64,000 bases of DNA, from assembly GCF_900537075.1 (NCBI RefSeq), contig NZ_UNRA01000002.1:483249-547248 (forward strand). The letters run 5' to 3'. The position numbers and the translations under genes were made by a program. Below, piece after piece: positions 44,528 through 54,562 of the stretch. Under the pieces are notes generated by a model. It was not told where the DNA came from, did no database searches, and saw nothing but the letters and a program-made list of their open reading frames with translations. This DNA is from Tropicibacter sp. Alg240-R139 (GTDB lineage Bacteria; Pseudomonadota; Alphaproteobacteria; Rhodobacterales; Rhodobacteraceae). How positions within the stretch are numbered: the first letter of the stretch is position 1; every line of letters starts with the position of its first letter.

Positions 44528-45346
44528 ATGCGTGTTCGAGGTTTGATTTTCGCAGCCGTCATTGGGCTGACAGCAGGAATGGCCGACGCGCAGGATGCGC
44601 AAACCTTGGCCGACATCCGGCAAGAGCTGACGGTATTGAACGTGGAAGTCCAACGCCTCAAGCGCGAACTGTCAACGACCGGCGCACCAACCACAAGCCA
44701 GGCGAGCGGGTCGGTTCTAGAGCGGGTAGACACGATAGAGGCCGGATTGCAGCGCCTGACACGTCAGACCGAGCAGATGAACCAGCGCATCGATCGCATT
44801 GTGGCGGATGGCACCAACCGTATAGGTGATCTGGAATTCCGCCTGGTCGAGCTTGAGGGCGGGGATGTATCGACGCTGGATGAAACCAGCACCTTGGGTG
44901 GCGATGCCGAAACGCCTCTGTTCGACCCGGTGGCGCCAAGTATTCCTGATGACACCGAATTGGCTGTGGGCGAAAAGGCCGAATTCGACGCGGCTAAGGC
45001 TGCGCTGGAGGCGGGTGAATATCGCAAGGCCGCCGATCTTTTGAACAACTTTGACGCATCCTACCCTGGTAGTCCGCTTGGGCCGAGGGCGCATCTGAAC
45101 AGGGGCAAGGCGCTGGATGGTCTTGGCGACACCCGCGAGGCGGCGCGTGCCTATCTGGCCAGCTTTACCAACGACTCGACCGGCCCGGTCGCGGCCGATG
45201 CTCTTTTCGAACTGGGTTCTGCACTGGGGCGTCTGGGGCAGGTGGATCAGGCCTGCGTGACATTGGCCGAGGTGGGGGTCCGCTTCCCGGGGGTGCCCGC
45301 TGTAGGCACCGCTCAACAGGAAATGACGTCTCTGGGGTGCTCTTGA
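44528..45346 (+). CDS. cpoB: Tol-Pal accessory TPR protein CpoB (YbgF)
   Basis: 272 residues: signal peptide (cleavage near ADAQD, about residue 20), a coiled-coil N-terminal region (LADIRQELTVLNVEVQRLKRE), a linker, and C-terminal TPR repeats beginning at EFDAAKAALEAGEYRKAADL. CpoB coordinates Tol-Pal with peptidoglycan synthesis during division. It closes the tol-pal set; tilS starts within its last bases. Confidence 0.92.
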   Translation: MRVRGLIFAAVIGLTAGMADAQDAQTLADIRQELTVLNVEVQRLKRELSTTGAPTTSQASGSVLERVDTIEAGLQRLTRQTEQMNQRIDRIVADGTNRIGDLEFRLVELEGGDVSTLDETSTLGGDAETPLFDPVAPSIPDDTELAVGEKAEFDAAKAALEAGEYRKAADLLNNFDASYPGSPLGPRAHLNRGKALDGLGDTREAARAYLASFTNDSTGPVAADALFELGSALGRLGQVDQACVTLAEVGVRFPGVPAVGTAQQEMTSLGCS

Positions 45347-46596
45347 TCGCGGCTGACGCAGCGCTGCTGAAGGACCTGCACACCCGTCTTGCCGCGCATC
45401 ACCTAACGCATGTGGCTGTCGCAGTCTCGGGCGGCGGGGATTCGGTCGCCTTGTTGCACTTGATGAGTCGGGTGGCTCAGGCAATAGACATTCGAGTTCA
45501 GGCCGTAACTGTTGATCATAGTCTGCGCCCCGAGGCCGCAGGTGAAGCGCATCAGGTCAGCCGGTGGGCCGCCGAGTGGGGGATTGAGCACACAACGCTG
45601 AACTGGTCAGGTTGGTCTGGCGACGGCAACCTGCAGGCAGAGGCCCGTAAAGCGCGTTATGAGGTGATGGCCGAGTGGGCGAGGCAAGAAGACGTACAGG
45701 CCCTTTTGGTGGGACACACGAGCGATGATCAGGCCGAGACCGTTTTGATGGGGCTCAGCCGAGCCTCGGGCGTCGATGGATTGGCTGCCATGCCAGAGCA
45801 CCGGGTACTGGGCGGCATCACGTTGATGCGGCCCGTGCTGCACCACAGTCGGCAAGACCTGCGCGATTATCTTGGGCGGCAAAGCCTGGACTGGATAGAA
45901 GACCCATCGAATCAGAACGCCCGGTTCGAGCGCATTCGCATGCGTCAGGCCGGTGCGGCCCTGTCGGAATTGGGGCTATCTACACCTGCTTTGGCGCAGG
46001 TCGCGCAAAATATGGCCCATGTGCAGGCAGCGCTGGATTACCACACTCAGGCCGAGGCGCGCGTTGTCTGCAAGGTGGACGCGGGTGACGTGGTGTTGGA
46101 TATGGACCGTTTTGTAAATTTGCCGCAGGAGACGGCCCGCCGTCTGTTGCTGGGGGCTGTAGCCTGGGTTAATGGCGGAACCGATCGGCCCCGGCGGATC
46201 CCTACGATGATGGCGTTGACTGCGATCGGCCAGGGGACACCTGCGCAGCTTGGCGGGTGCCGTATTGTCAAACAACGCAAATGGATGCGGGTCTGTCGCG
46301 AGTTCAACGCGGTGCGTGACCTTCGCGTTAATCCGGGCGAACTTTGGGATAACAGGTGGCGCATGATTGGGCCAGATCACGAACAAGTCACCATCGCCGC
46401 CCTTGGTGAAAAGGGCCTTTTGCAGTGCCCGGAATGGCGCGAAACGGGGCGTCCGCATGCGGCTTTGACGGCCACGCCGGCGGCATGGCGGGGGGGCGTA
46501 GTGATAGCTGCTCCTTTTGCAGCTGCCGCCAATGGATGGGGCATTCAAGGGCCATCGAGCGAAGAAGAGTTCTTTGCAACGCTTTTATCTCATTGA
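45343..46596 (+). CDS. tilS: tRNA(Ile)-lysidine synthetase
   Basis: 417 residues. The PP-loop SGGGDS is at 29-34, followed by VDHSLRPEA and the ARKARYEVM and GHTSDDQAET motifs. TilS puts lysine on C34 of the tRNA-Ile that reads AUA. I chose TTG 45343, which overlaps the cpoB stop (TTGA) and has GGGG five bases upstream; a GTG at 45337 would add two residues. Position between cpoB and ftsH is common in proteobacteria. Confidence 0.92.
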   Translation: MIAADAALLKDLHTRLAAHHLTHVAVAVSGGGDSVALLHLMSRVAQAIDIRVQAVTVDHSLRPEAAGEAHQVSRWAAEWGIEHTTLNWSGWSGDGNLQAEARKARYEVMAEWARQEDVQALLVGHTSDDQAETVLMGLSRASGVDGLAAMPEHRVLGGITLMRPVLHHSRQDLRDYLGRQSLDWIEDPSNQNARFERIRMRQAGAALSELGLSTPALAQVAQNMAHVQAALDYHTQAEARVVCKVDAGDVVLDMDRFVNLPQETARRLLLGAVAWVNGGTDRPRRIPTMMALTAIGQGTPAQLGGCRIVKQRKWMRVCREFNAVRDLRVNPGELWDNRWRMIGPDHEQVTIAALGEKGLLQCPEWRETGRPHAALTATPAAWRGGVVIAAPFAAAANGWGIQGPSSEEEFFATLLSH

Positions 46597-46671
46597 ACCT
46601 GCCTCAATCCTCTCTATTTTAGTGGTCTGATCGGCTAACCCTCTAAAAGCCGAAGATTTGGGAGATTTGCC

Positions 46672-48588
46672 TTGGGCAACGCACGCAATATTGCCTTCTG
46701 GGTTGTACTGTTCCTGTTGATTCTTGCACTGTTCAATTTGTTCAGCGGATCCGGTGGCACACTGCAAAGCCAGGAGCGAACTTATTCTGATTTTGTCAGC
46801 GCGGTTGAATCCGGCGACGTCAGCCAGGTGACCCTGGATGGCGAGCAGGTCCGCTACCGCATGGCGGACGGCAAGGATTATGTCGCCATCAAACCCGGCG
46901 ACGCCGAAGTGACCACGCTGCTGATCGAGCAGAACGTGCCAGTCCGCGCTGAGAAACAGCAGCAGTCGGGCTTTCAGTCCTTTCTGATTACTCTGTTGCC
47001 CTTCCTGTTGCTGATCGGTGTTTGGGTCTATTTCATGAACCGCATGCAGGGCGGTGGCAAAGGTGGCGCAATGGGCTTTGGCAAGTCCAAGGCCAAGATG
47101 CTGACCGAAAAACATGGCCGCGTGACATTTGACGATGTTGCGGGCATCGACGAGGCCAAGGAAGAGCTTGAAGAAATCGTTGAATTCCTGCGCAACCCGC
47201 AGAAATTCTCGCGCTTGGGCGGCAAAATTCCAAAGGGCGCGCTACTGGTGGGCCCTCCGGGTACTGGTAAGACGCTTCTGGCCCGCGCCATTGCGGGTGA
47301 AGCGGGCGTACCGTTCTTCACCATTTCGGGGTCTGACTTTGTCGAAATGTTCGTCGGCGTCGGCGCAAGCCGTGTCCGCGACATGTTCGAACAGGCCAAG
47401 AAAAACGCGCCCTGTATCGTCTTCATCGACGAAATCGACGCCGTCGGTCGCCATCGTGGTGCTGGGTATGGCGGCGGTAATGACGAACGCGAACAAACCC
47501 TCAACCAGCTGCTGGTTGAAATGGACGGGTTTGAGGCCAACGAAGGCGTGATCATCCTGGCGGCCACCAACCGCAAAGACGTGCTGGACCCCGCGCTGCT
47601 GCGCCCGGGTCGCTTTGATCGCAACGTGACTGTCGGTAATCCCGACATCAAAGGCCGCGAGAAGATCTTGGGCGTTCATGCGCGCAAGACCCCCTTGGGT
47701 CCTGATGTGGATCTGCGCATCATCGCGCGCGGCTCACCGGGTTTCTCGGGGGCGGATCTGGCCAACCTTGTGAACGAGGCTGCGCTGATGGCAGCGCGTG
47801 TGGGCCGCCGGTTTGTCACGATGGAAGATTTCGAGAACGCCAAAGACAAGGTCATGATGGGGGCCGAAAGGCGCTCGATGGTTCTGACGCAGGATCAAAA
47901 GGAAAAGACGGCCTATCACGAAGCCGGTCACGCTGTTGTTGGGCTGTCTCTGCCGGAATGCGATCCTGTCTATAAAGCCACGATTATCCCGCGCGGTGGA
48001 GCGTTGGGGATGGTGGTGTCCTTGCCCGAAATCGACCGTCTGAACTGGCACAAGTCAGAGTGTGAGCAAAAACTGGCGATGACCATGGCCGGTAAAGCCG
48101 CCGAGATCATCAAATACGGCGCAGACCACGTATCCAACGGTCCTGCTGGGGACATCCAGCAGGCCAGCCAACTTGCCCGTGCCATGGTTCTGCGGTGGGG
48201 GATGTCCGATAAAATCGGCAACATCGATTATGCTGAGGCGCACGAGGGCTATAGCGGGAATACCGCAGGGTTCTCGGTTTCGGCCAACACCAAAGAGCTG
48301 ATCGAAGAAGAAGTGAAACGCTTCATTCAGGAAGGCTATGAACGGGCGTATCAGATCCTCACTGAAAAGAAAGAGGAATGGGACCGCCTGGCCCAAGGGC
48401 TGCTGGAGTACGAAACTCTGACCGGTGAGGAAATCCGCCGCGTCATGAACGGTGAACCGCCAAGTGCGGGTGACGACGACGGTGATAGCCCGGACGAGGG
48501 CAATGCACCGAGCGTCACGGCCATTCCCAAGACCAAGCCCAAGAAACCCTCGGCCGAGGGTGGAATGGAACCGGAACCGACAGCCTAG
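46672..48588 (+). CDS. ftsH: ATP-dependent zinc metalloprotease FtsH
   Basis: 638 residues: two N-terminal membrane segments (about 6-25 and 103-122), AAA domain with Walker A GPPGTGKT at 194-201, [10 protein letters not shown], the second region of homology near RPGRFDR, and zinc site HEAGH at 416-420. It degrades unassembled and short-lived membrane and cytoplasmic proteins. The start is TTG with GGGAGA upstream; no ATG gives a full-length N-terminus. Confidence 0.95.
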   Translation: MGNARNIAFWVVLFLLILALFNLFSGSGGTLQSQERTYSDFVSAVESGDVSQVTLDGEQVRYRMADGKDYVAIKPGDAEVTTLLIEQNVPVRAEKQQQSGFQSFLITLLPFLLLIGVWVYFMNRMQGGGKGGAMGFGKSKAKMLTEKHGRVTFDDVAGIDEAKEELEEIVEFLRNPQKFSRLGGKIPKGALLVGPPGTGKTLLARAIAGEAGVPFFTISGSDFVEMFVGVGASRVRDMFEQAKKNAPCIVFIDEIDAVGRHRGAGYGGGNDEREQTLNQLLVEMDGFEANEGVIILAATNRKDVLDPALLRPGRFDRNVTVGNPDIKGREKILGVHARKTPLGPDVDLRIIARGSPGFSGADLANLVNEAALMAARVGRRFVTMEDFENAKDKVMMGAERRSMVLTQDQKEKTAYHEAGHAVVGLSLPECDPVYKATIIPRGGALGMVVSLPEIDRLNWHKSECEQKLAMTMAGKAAEIIKYGADHVSNGPAGDIQQASQLARAMVLRWGMSDKIGNIDYAEAHEGYSGNTAGFSVSANTKELIEEEVKRFIQEGYERAYQILTEKKEEWDRLAQGLLEYETLTGEEIRRVMNGEPPSAGDDDGDSPDEGNAPSVTAIPKTKPKKPSAEGGMEPEPTA

Positions 48589-48604
48589 TCTAGATAAGTT
48601 TGAA

Positions 48605-48630
48605 AAGCCCCGGAGATGTCTCTGGGGCTT
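48605..48630 (+). terminator. Hairpin after ftsH
   Basis: AAGCCCCGGAGA and TCTCTGGGGCTT form a 12-base stem with one G-T pair around TG, 17 bases after the ftsH stop. Only CTTCTC follows, not a proper T-run, so termination strength is uncertain. Confidence 0.6.
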
Positions 48631-48649
48631 CTCGCTTGTGAGATGTTGG

Positions 48650-48692
48650 CCCCCCGCGCGGCCTTGCGTCCTATGGACGACGGGCGGGAGCA
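48650..48692 (-). repeat. Degenerate or truncated copy of the interspersed repeat
   Basis: Read on the minus strand it begins GCTCCCGCCCGTCG, has the small hairpin GTCC-ATA-GGAC, then GGCCGCGCGGGG. It lacks the CCCGTTGGGCC core present in the five fuller copies. It lies between ftsH and the MOSC gene. Confidence 0.45.
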
Positions 48693-48778
48693 TTTTGTTT
48701 CTCTGGAACCCCTTTGGAATTGCCGTATGGTGTCCTCGATCACTCGAGACATCCGAACACAGGCAGGGGAGGCGCGGG

Positions 48779-49354
48779 ATGCCGGTACTCAAGGAAACGC
48801 TTTATGCTGGGGAAATTGTCTGGATAGGGCATGTAGCGTCAGGCGGTACGCTCAAGGCGCAGCCGACCGACCATTTGACCCTTGGGTTCGCCGGTGTGCC
48901 AGGTGAGCGACATGAGGGCACGAACCGCGCTTCGTGTGTCAGGGTTCGAAACCTGTATCCCGAGGGCACGGAAATCCGCAATGTTCGCCAGCTGACAATC
49001 CTGTCTCAGGAAGAGCTCGATGCCATAGCAGAAGAGATGGGGCTCGATGCCCTCGATCCCGCGCTTTTGGGCGCAACGATTATTGTCAAGGGGATTCCTG
49101 ATTTTACCTTTGTCCCGCCGTCCAGCCGCTTGCAGGGGCCATCTGGCGTAACTTTGACGGTGGACATGGAAAACCGGCCCTGTGTCCTACCGGGCCGCGA
49201 GATCGAAGCGCAATCACCGGGCTACGGTGCATCGTTCAAACCTGCCGCAAAGAATCGCCGCGGGATCACGGCCTGGATAGAGCGCCCCGGTGGCATTGCG
49301 CTTGGGGATCGGTTGCAGCTTTTCATCCCTGATCAACGCGCTTGGGCACCTTGA
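48779..49354 (+). CDS. MOSC-domain protein
   Basis: 191 residues of the MOSC family, related to molybdenum cofactor sulfurase C-termini and YiiM-type proteins. HEGTNRASCVRVRNLYPEG contains the conserved Arg and Cys region and LQGPSGVTLTV follows near 120. The family handles sulfur or pterin-bound molybdenum cofactor; its substrate here is unknown. The frame is open far upstream, but AGGGGAGG seven bases before ATG 48779 and the family length fix this start. Confidence 0.8.
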   Translation: MPVLKETLYAGEIVWIGHVASGGTLKAQPTDHLTLGFAGVPGERHEGTNRASCVRVRNLYPEGTEIRNVRQLTILSQEELDAIAEEMGLDALDPALLGATIIVKGIPDFTFVPPSSRLQGPSGVTLTVDMENRPCVLPGREIEAQSPGYGASFKPAAKNRRGITAWIERPGGIALGDRLQLFIPDQRAWAP

Positions 49355-49532
49355 ATGTATCCCAACGGATACTGCGTTTCCGATTCGAAACGCGTAACCG
49401 TCCCCAACGCCGTTTCGAAGCATGAAAATGTCGGAATCTATACCCTGTTTGCGAAAGCTGGCGGTTATGGGTTGAGCAGCGCTGAAGGGGCGACCCTTTG
49501 GTATTTGCCGACATGCTTCAAGGATCTTGCTG

Positions 49533-51209
49533 ATGAGCTACAAATCCGACATTGAGATCGCCCGTGAGGCGAAAAAGAAACCCATTCAGGAGATTGGTGC
49601 CAAGATCGGCATTTCCTCGGATGATCTGCTGCCCTACGGCCACGACAAGGCCAAAGTTAGCCAGGACTTCATCAACTCGGTCCAGTCCAAAGAGGACGGC
49701 AAGCTGATCCTGGTGACCGCGATCAACCCGACGCCTGCGGGCGAGGGTAAGACCACCACCACCGTTGGTCTAGGTGACGGTCTGAACCGCATCGGCAAGA
49801 ACGCGATGATTTGTATCCGCGAAGCCTCGTTGGGTCCGAACTTCGGCATGAAGGGCGGCGCTGCAGGTGGCGGTTACGCGCAAGTGGTGCCGATGGAGGA
49901 AATGAACCTCCACTTCACTGGCGACTTCCATGCCATCACATCGGCTCACTCGCTGCTGTCGGCGATGATCGACAACCACATCTACTGGGGCAACGACGCC
50001 GAGATCGACGTGCGCCGCGTTGCATGGCGTCGTGTGGTCGACATGAACGACCGCGCCCTGCGCCAGATCACGGCCAGCTTGGGTGGTGTATCCAACGGCT
50101 TCCCGCGCGAGACCGGCTTTGACATCACCGTGGCGTCCGAAGTTATGGCGATCCTGTGCCTGGCCAACGACCTGAAGGACCTGGAAAAGCGTCTGGGTGA
50201 CATCATTGTGGCCTACCGCCGCGACAAGACAGCTGTCTATTGCCGCGATATCAAGGCCGAAGGCGCAATGACCGTCCTGCTCAAGGACGCGATGCAGCCG
50301 AACCTGGTGCAGACCCTGGAAAACAACCCGGCGTTTGTGCACGGCGGCCCGTTCGCCAACATCGCGCACGGCTGTAACTCGGTCATCGCGACCAAGACCG
50401 CGCTGAAAGTGTCCGACTATGTCGTGACCGAGGCGGGCTTTGGTGCCGATCTGGGTGCCGAAAAGTTCATGAACATCAAATGCCGCAAGGCGGGCATTGC
50501 GCCGTCCGCGGTCGTGCTGGTTGCCACCGTGCGCGCGATGAAGATGAACGGCGGCGTGGCCAAGGCTGATCTGGGCGGCGAAAACGTCGACGCCGTGAAC
50601 AACGGCTGCGCCAACCTCGGGAGACACATCGAGAACATCAAATCCTTTGGTGTGCCGGTTGTGGTCGCGATCAACCACTTTGTCACCGACACCGACGCCG
50701 AAGTGCAGGCGGTCAAGGATTACGCCGCAACCCACGGGGTTGAGGCGGTTCTGTCGCGTCACTGGGAACTGGGTTCCGAAGGCTCGGCACCGCTGGCCGA
50801 GAAGGTTGTGGAAATCGTCGAAAGCGGCTCTGCGAACTTCTCGCCGATCTATCCTGACGACATGTCGCTGTTCGAGAAAATCGAAACCATCGCCAAGCGC
50901 ATCTACCGCGCGGACGAGGTTCTAGCCGACAACAAGATCCGCAACCAGCTGAAGGAGTGGGAAGCCGCCGGATATGGCAACCTGCCGGTCTGCATGGCGA
51001 AAACCCAGTACTCGTTCTCGACCGACCCGAGCTTGCGCGGTGCGCCCGTGGGCCATTCGGTTCCGGTGCGCGAAGTTCGCCTGTCCGCAGGTGCTGGCTT
51101 TATCGTCGCGGTCTGCGGCGAGATCATGACCATGCCCGGTCTGCCACGCAAACCAGCGGCGGAAACCATCTGCCTCAATGACGCAGGTGAGATCGAGGGC
51201 TTGTTCTAA
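49533..51209 (+). CDS. fhs: Formate--tetrahydrofolate ligase
   Basis: 558 residues with the ATP-binding [15 protein letters not shown] near 66-80 and [14 protein letters not shown]. Fhs makes 10-formyl-THF from formate, THF and ATP. It starts a run fhs-chorismate mutase-folD, so formate-derived carbon can pass through FolD to the methylene level or back. AAGGA eight bases before ATG 49533 picks that start over TTG 49527. The 178 bases upstream hold no gene or clear regulatory structure. Confidence 0.96.
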   Translation: MSYKSDIEIAREAKKKPIQEIGAKIGISSDDLLPYGHDKAKVSQDFINSVQSKEDGKLILVTAINPTPAGEGKTTTTVGLGDGLNRIGKNAMICIREASLGPNFGMKGGAAGGGYAQVVPMEEMNLHFTGDFHAITSAHSLLSAMIDNHIYWGNDAEIDVRRVAWRRVVDMNDRALRQITASLGGVSNGFPRETGFDITVASEVMAILCLANDLKDLEKRLGDIIVAYRRDKTAVYCRDIKAEGAMTVLLKDAMQPNLVQTLENNPAFVHGGPFANIAHGCNSVIATKTALKVSDYVVTEAGFGADLGAEKFMNIKCRKAGIAPSAVVLVATVRAMKMNGGVAKADLGGENVDAVNNGCANLGRHIENIKSFGVPVVVAINHFVTDTDAEVQAVKDYAATHGVEAVLSRHWELGSEGSAPLAEKVVEIVESGSANFSPIYPDDMSLFEKIETIAKRIYRADEVLADNKIRNQLKEWEAAGYGNLPVCMAKTQYSFSTDPSLRGAPVGHSVPVREVRLSAGAGFIVAVCGEIMTMPGLPRKPAAETICLNDAGEIEGLF

Positions 51210-51263
51210 GTCCAGAAATACGATTTCTGCGGCCCGGTAATATCCGGGCCGCAGGAGACAAAC

Positions 51264-51569
51264 ATGCCATCTTTGACACAGCCGCGCGATTGCGACTCGA
51301 TGCAGGCGCTGCGCGTCGAAATAGACAAGCTGGACCGGCACCTGATCGACCTTCTGGTCACTCGTTCGGGATACATAGACCGCGCCGCCGAGTTGAAACC
51401 GGGCGAAGCCTTGCCTGCACGCATTCCGGCCCGTGTCGAAGAAGTGGTTCAGAACGTCCGTGCCACCGCCCGGGACAAGGGGATGGACCCCGAACTGGCC
51501 GAGCAACTGTGGCGCATTCTGATTGACTGGTCGATCGCGCGTGAGGAGTGCGTGATTGGCTCCGAGTGA
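51264..51569 (+). CDS. AroQ-class chorismate mutase
   Basis: 101 residues, all helical, with the AroQ pattern LRVEIDKLDRHLIDLLVTR near 16-34 and the helix RVEEVVQNVRATA. Chorismate mutase converts chorismate to prephenate for Phe and Tyr synthesis. It lies alone between two one-carbon genes, 54 bases after fhs and 55 before folD; the reason for this placement is not evident from sequence. An isochorismate pyruvate-lyase-type activity is possible for short AroQ proteins. Confidence 0.82.
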   Translation: MPSLTQPRDCDSMQALRVEIDKLDRHLIDLLVTRSGYIDRAAELKPGEALPARIPARVEEVVQNVRATARDKGMDPELAEQLWRILIDWSIAREECVIGSE

Positions 51570-51624
51570 CAGCATAGACTGAGGCCCCATGGGGCACGCG
51601 GGATTTGAGCGAAGGGATCAAGAC

Positions 51625-52527
51625 ATGGTAGCGCAGGTTATCGACGGCAAGGCGTTTGCAGCCAATGTACGGGGCCAGGTGGCCGAGCATGTGGCCAAGC
51701 TGAAAGAAGAACAGGGCATCACCCCCGGTCTGGCGGTTGTGCTAGTGGGCGAAGACCCGGCAAGCCAGGTCTATGTTCGCTCCAAGGGCAAACAGACCGT
51801 TGAGGTCGGCATGAACAGCTACGAGCACAAGTTGGATGTGGACACCTCGGAAGAGGATCTGCTGGCGCTGATCGACAAGCTGAACAATGATCCGGCAGTT
51901 CACGGCATTTTGGTGCAATTGCCGCTGCCCAAGCACCTGAACGAAGATCTGGTGATCAACTCGGTCTCTCCGGCCAAAGATGTTGACGGTTTCCACATCT
52001 CGAACGTGGGTCTTCTGGGCACTGGCCAGAAGTCGATGGTGCCCTGCACCCCTCTGGGTTGCCTGATGATGCTGCGCGAGCACCACGGCTCTCTGTCGGG
52101 ACTGGACGCGGTTGTGATTGGCCGTTCGAACATTGTGGGCAAGCCGATGGCGCAATTGCTGCTGGGTGACAGCTGCACCGTAACCATCGCGCATTCGCGC
52201 ACCAAGGACCTGCCCGACGTCGTTCGCCGTGCCGATATTGTGGTGGCCGCCGTTGGTCGCCCCGAAATGGTGCCGGGTGACTGGATCAAGGAAGGGGCCA
52301 CTGTGATCGACGTGGGCATCAACCGCATCGATGCGCCTGAAAAAGGCGAAGGTAAGACTCGTCTGGTGGGTGATGTACACTATGAAAGCGCAGCCGCCCG
52401 CGCCGGTGCCATAACTCCGGTTCCAGGTGGCGTTGGCCCGATGACCATCGCCTGCCTGCTGGCCAACACGCTGACGGCTTGCTGCCGTGCCAATGGCCTG
52501 CCCGAGCCCGAAGGCCTGACCGCCTGA
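51625..52527 (+). CDS. folD: Bifunctional methylene-THF dehydrogenase/cyclohydrolase
   Basis: 300 residues. The catalytic lysine region is YVRSKGKQT near 49-57; the NADP-binding [15 protein letters not shown] and [10 protein letters not shown] motifs follow. FolD interconverts 5,10-methylene-THF and 10-formyl-THF, linking directly to Fhs upstream. The ATG at 51625 gives the usual FolD N-terminus; the frame is open back to 51589. Confidence 0.96.
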   Translation: MVAQVIDGKAFAANVRGQVAEHVAKLKEEQGITPGLAVVLVGEDPASQVYVRSKGKQTVEVGMNSYEHKLDVDTSEEDLLALIDKLNNDPAVHGILVQLPLPKHLNEDLVINSVSPAKDVDGFHISNVGLLGTGQKSMVPCTPLGCLMMLREHHGSLSGLDAVVIGRSNIVGKPMAQLLLGDSCTVTIAHSRTKDLPDVVRRADIVVAAVGRPEMVPGDWIKEGATVIDVGINRIDAPEKGEGKTRLVGDVHYESAAARAGAITPVPGGVGPMTIACLLANTLTACCRANGLPEPEGLTA

Positions 52528-52950
52528 TCAGAGGGGAACCGGAACGATAGTGCCCTGCAGCGCAGCCACATGCGTTTCCATCCCCTCGCTGATGGCATAA
52601 ACGTCAGCCGCCACAACGATCAGCCGTCGGCCGGGCTTCAACACCCGGCCGATTGCCTTCAGATGGGTGCCACGACCCGGTGCAAGCAGGTTGATCTTGA
52701 TCTCGGCGGTCACAACCTCGTGATCAGGAGGCGTGCAGGTCAATGCAGCATATCCGGCGGCCGTATCGCCCAACGCAAAACTCAACGCGGCATGGGCATG
52801 GCCCTGTTGTTGAGTAAATGCAGGCGCAATTGGCGCTGAAATCTCGACCCGGCCTTCTTCGATGGTGTCCAAATGTGCTCCAAGGGTCGCCATCATCCCC
52901 TGTTTCGCGAAACTTTCACTTATTCGTGTCTTCATATTTGTAGCGCTCAA
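52528..52950 (-). CDS. PaaI-family hot-dog thioesterase
   Basis: 140 residues of the PaaI group: QQGHAHAALSFALGDTAAGYAAL holds the conserved helix region, and VVTAEIKINLLAP the strand. These enzymes hydrolyse aryl- or acyl-CoA thioesters. No phenylacetate genes are nearby, so the substrate is unknown. It converges with folD, stop to stop. Confidence 0.8.
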   Translation of the reverse strand: MSATNMKTRISESFAKQGMMATLGAHLDTIEEGRVEISAPIAPAFTQQQGHAHAALSFALGDTAAGYAALTCTPPDHEVVTAEIKINLLAPGRGTHLKAIGRVLKPGRRLIVVAADVYAISEGMETHVAALQGTIVPVPL

Positions 52951-53085
52951 CCTCTGGTGTTGTCATGTCTAGTCCGGTACTAATGTAACCGTGAAATGCC
53001 ACTTTGAAACGCCTTGGGGATTTGAGGCCATCCAGCGTCTGGGGTACAGTAAATAGCGTAGCAATTGCTCAAGTTCTCGTAGTTC

Positions 53086-53841
53086 ATGATTTCCAAGTTC
53101 AAAAAAGTTTCGTCGAAACACAACCTATTGGTTTTAGTACCGGTATTGGTTTTTCTGACACTTCTCGCAGCTCAAGCCAAACCTTTTGGAACAGAGGGCG
53201 TTTCGTTCCTGGGGCGGTTCACGTTCTGGTCCGCGGTGATGGTTGTGGGCGCGCTGATCGCGCATTTCAGCGCGAGATGTATCCAAAGATACGCCGAAAA
53301 CCACAAGCAAATCGTACGCGACGTGGCGACAGTGGCGTTGGTTACGATACTGTTTACCCCCGTCTTGTGGACACTTATCTGGCTGACAGCGTTACCCGAA
53401 ACCAAAGACATACCCAATCTGATAACGATGCTCCAATACGGCACGATCTTTGCCAGTGGATTGTTGGTTCTGCGGCGCAGTTTCCCTGGGTTGGAACCTC
53501 AATCGGCGCAGGAAGAAGGGCAGATCATCCAACCACGTCTGTATCGGCGTTTACCCGAAGGGTTCGAAGGGCCTGTTCTGAGGCTCACCGTGCATGACCA
53601 CAGCGTTGACGTCGTTACGATTGACGAAACCATAACCATCCGATCGCGATTTGCTGATGCCATTGACGAGATGGAGCCCATCATAGGGTATTGCACCCAC
53701 AGGTCGCATTGGGTCACAAGAGATGCGATCGAAAGTGTAGAGCGCACGGGTGGCCGTATCTACATCCGCCTGATCAATGGCGATCACGTGCCCATCAGTC
53801 GCAAATACAAGCCAAAGCTGGAAGAAGCCGGGATCATGTAA
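53086..53841 (+). CDS. Membrane-anchored LytTR-type DNA-binding protein
   Basis: 251 residues. The N-terminal ~130 hold about four membrane segments; residues 155-251 form a LytTR domain (RLTVHDHSVDVVTIDETITI..HRSHWVTRDAIESVERTGGR..INGDHVPISRKYKPKL cut here at its landmarks). LytTR proteins bind direct repeats in promoters. A membrane-bound form without receiver domain or partner kinase suggests sensing through the membrane part itself. It stands alone, flanked by leftward genes. Targets and signal are unknown. Confidence 0.8.
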   Translation: MISKFKKVSSKHNLLVLVPVLVFLTLLAAQAKPFGTEGVSFLGRFTFWSAVMVVGALIAHFSARCIQRYAENHKQIVRDVATVALVTILFTPVLWTLIWLTALPETKDIPNLITMLQYGTIFASGLLVLRRSFPGLEPQSAQEEGQIIQPRLYRRLPEGFEGPVLRLTVHDHSVDVVTIDETITIRSRFADAIDEMEPIIGYCTHRSHWVTRDAIESVERTGGRIYIRLINGDHVPISRKYKPKLEEAGIM

Positions 53842-53851
53842 TTCTGATGGC

Positions 53852-54514
53852 TCAGCGGGGCATCGGGACAAGGCAAGGTGTTGAACCAACCAAAATGGCT
53901 CGCGAGTCGCGTCCCATTAAATCGCACACCGGGGCATCTTCGCTGCGCAATCCCCCGGTGTAGGTGCCATAGGCCGGCTGGATGATCCGCCTGTCATCCA
54001 CCAGAAACGCAGGCCGCGTAAGTGTGCGGCCGCGCATCCTGATCCGCGCCTTGGGATGGTAGTGCCCCGACACTTCTCCGGTCGCGTCGGGATCAGCGAT
54101 ATGTCGAAACGTCAGACCTTCAAGGGTCAACTCAGCCACGTGGCTGCCGCTCATCTCGACGGGGCCGGGATCATGGTTTCCCTCGATCCAGTACCACTGC
54201 CGACCGGCTTGCAGCTTGGCGATCCACAGGCGGTGCTCTTCGTCAAGTGCATGGGCCGCTGCGGTGTCATCGAAACTGTCGCCCAGGCAAATCACGACCG
54301 AGGGTTGCGTGCGCTCCAGATCTTCGGTCAGGCGGATCAGCGTATCTTGCGTTTCGTATGGCGGCAGGGTTCCGCGTCCCAGCCTGGCATAGCGTTCGGA
54401 TTTGCCCAGATGCAAATCCGACACTGACAGCAGGCGCTGCTCCGGCCACCACAGGGCACCGCTTTCCAGCGCTGTCAGGGGGGTGCCGCGAAACGTGAAA
54501 TTCAGACCGTTCAT
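53852..54514 (-). CDS. pdeM: Ligase-associated DNA damage response endonuclease PdeM
   Basis: 220 residues of the calcineurin-like phosphoesterase family with DLHLGKSE (Asp33, His35), GDSFDD, GNHD and GHYHPK metal motifs in order. PdeM-type genes accompany the bacterial ATP-dependent ligase, exonuclease and DEXH helicase set. The helicase gene precedes it by 48 bases on the same strand, but ligase and exonuclease genes are absent. ATG 54514 is preferred over a TTG at 54553 because the extra residues look unrelated. Confidence 0.87.
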   Translation of the reverse strand: MNGLNFTFRGTPLTALESGALWWPEQRLLSVSDLHLGKSERYARLGRGTLPPYETQDTLIRLTEDLERTQPSVVICLGDSFDDTAAAHALDEEHRLWIAKLQAGRQWYWIEGNHDPGPVEMSGSHVAELTLEGLTFRHIADPDATGEVSGHYHPKARIRMRGRTLTRPAFLVDDRRIIQPAYGTYTGGLRSEDAPVCDLMGRDSRAILVGSTPCLVPMPR

Positions 54515-54562
54515 GGAACGTTCTTTGCGCGGATATCCAGAGGGCACAAGCAATTTCTCGAC

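Noticed and set aside
48452-48778. Extension of the MOSC protein upstream into ftsH
   Set aside because: The added residues overlap ftsH coding sequence and have no family similarity; a strong ribosome-binding site lies before 48779.
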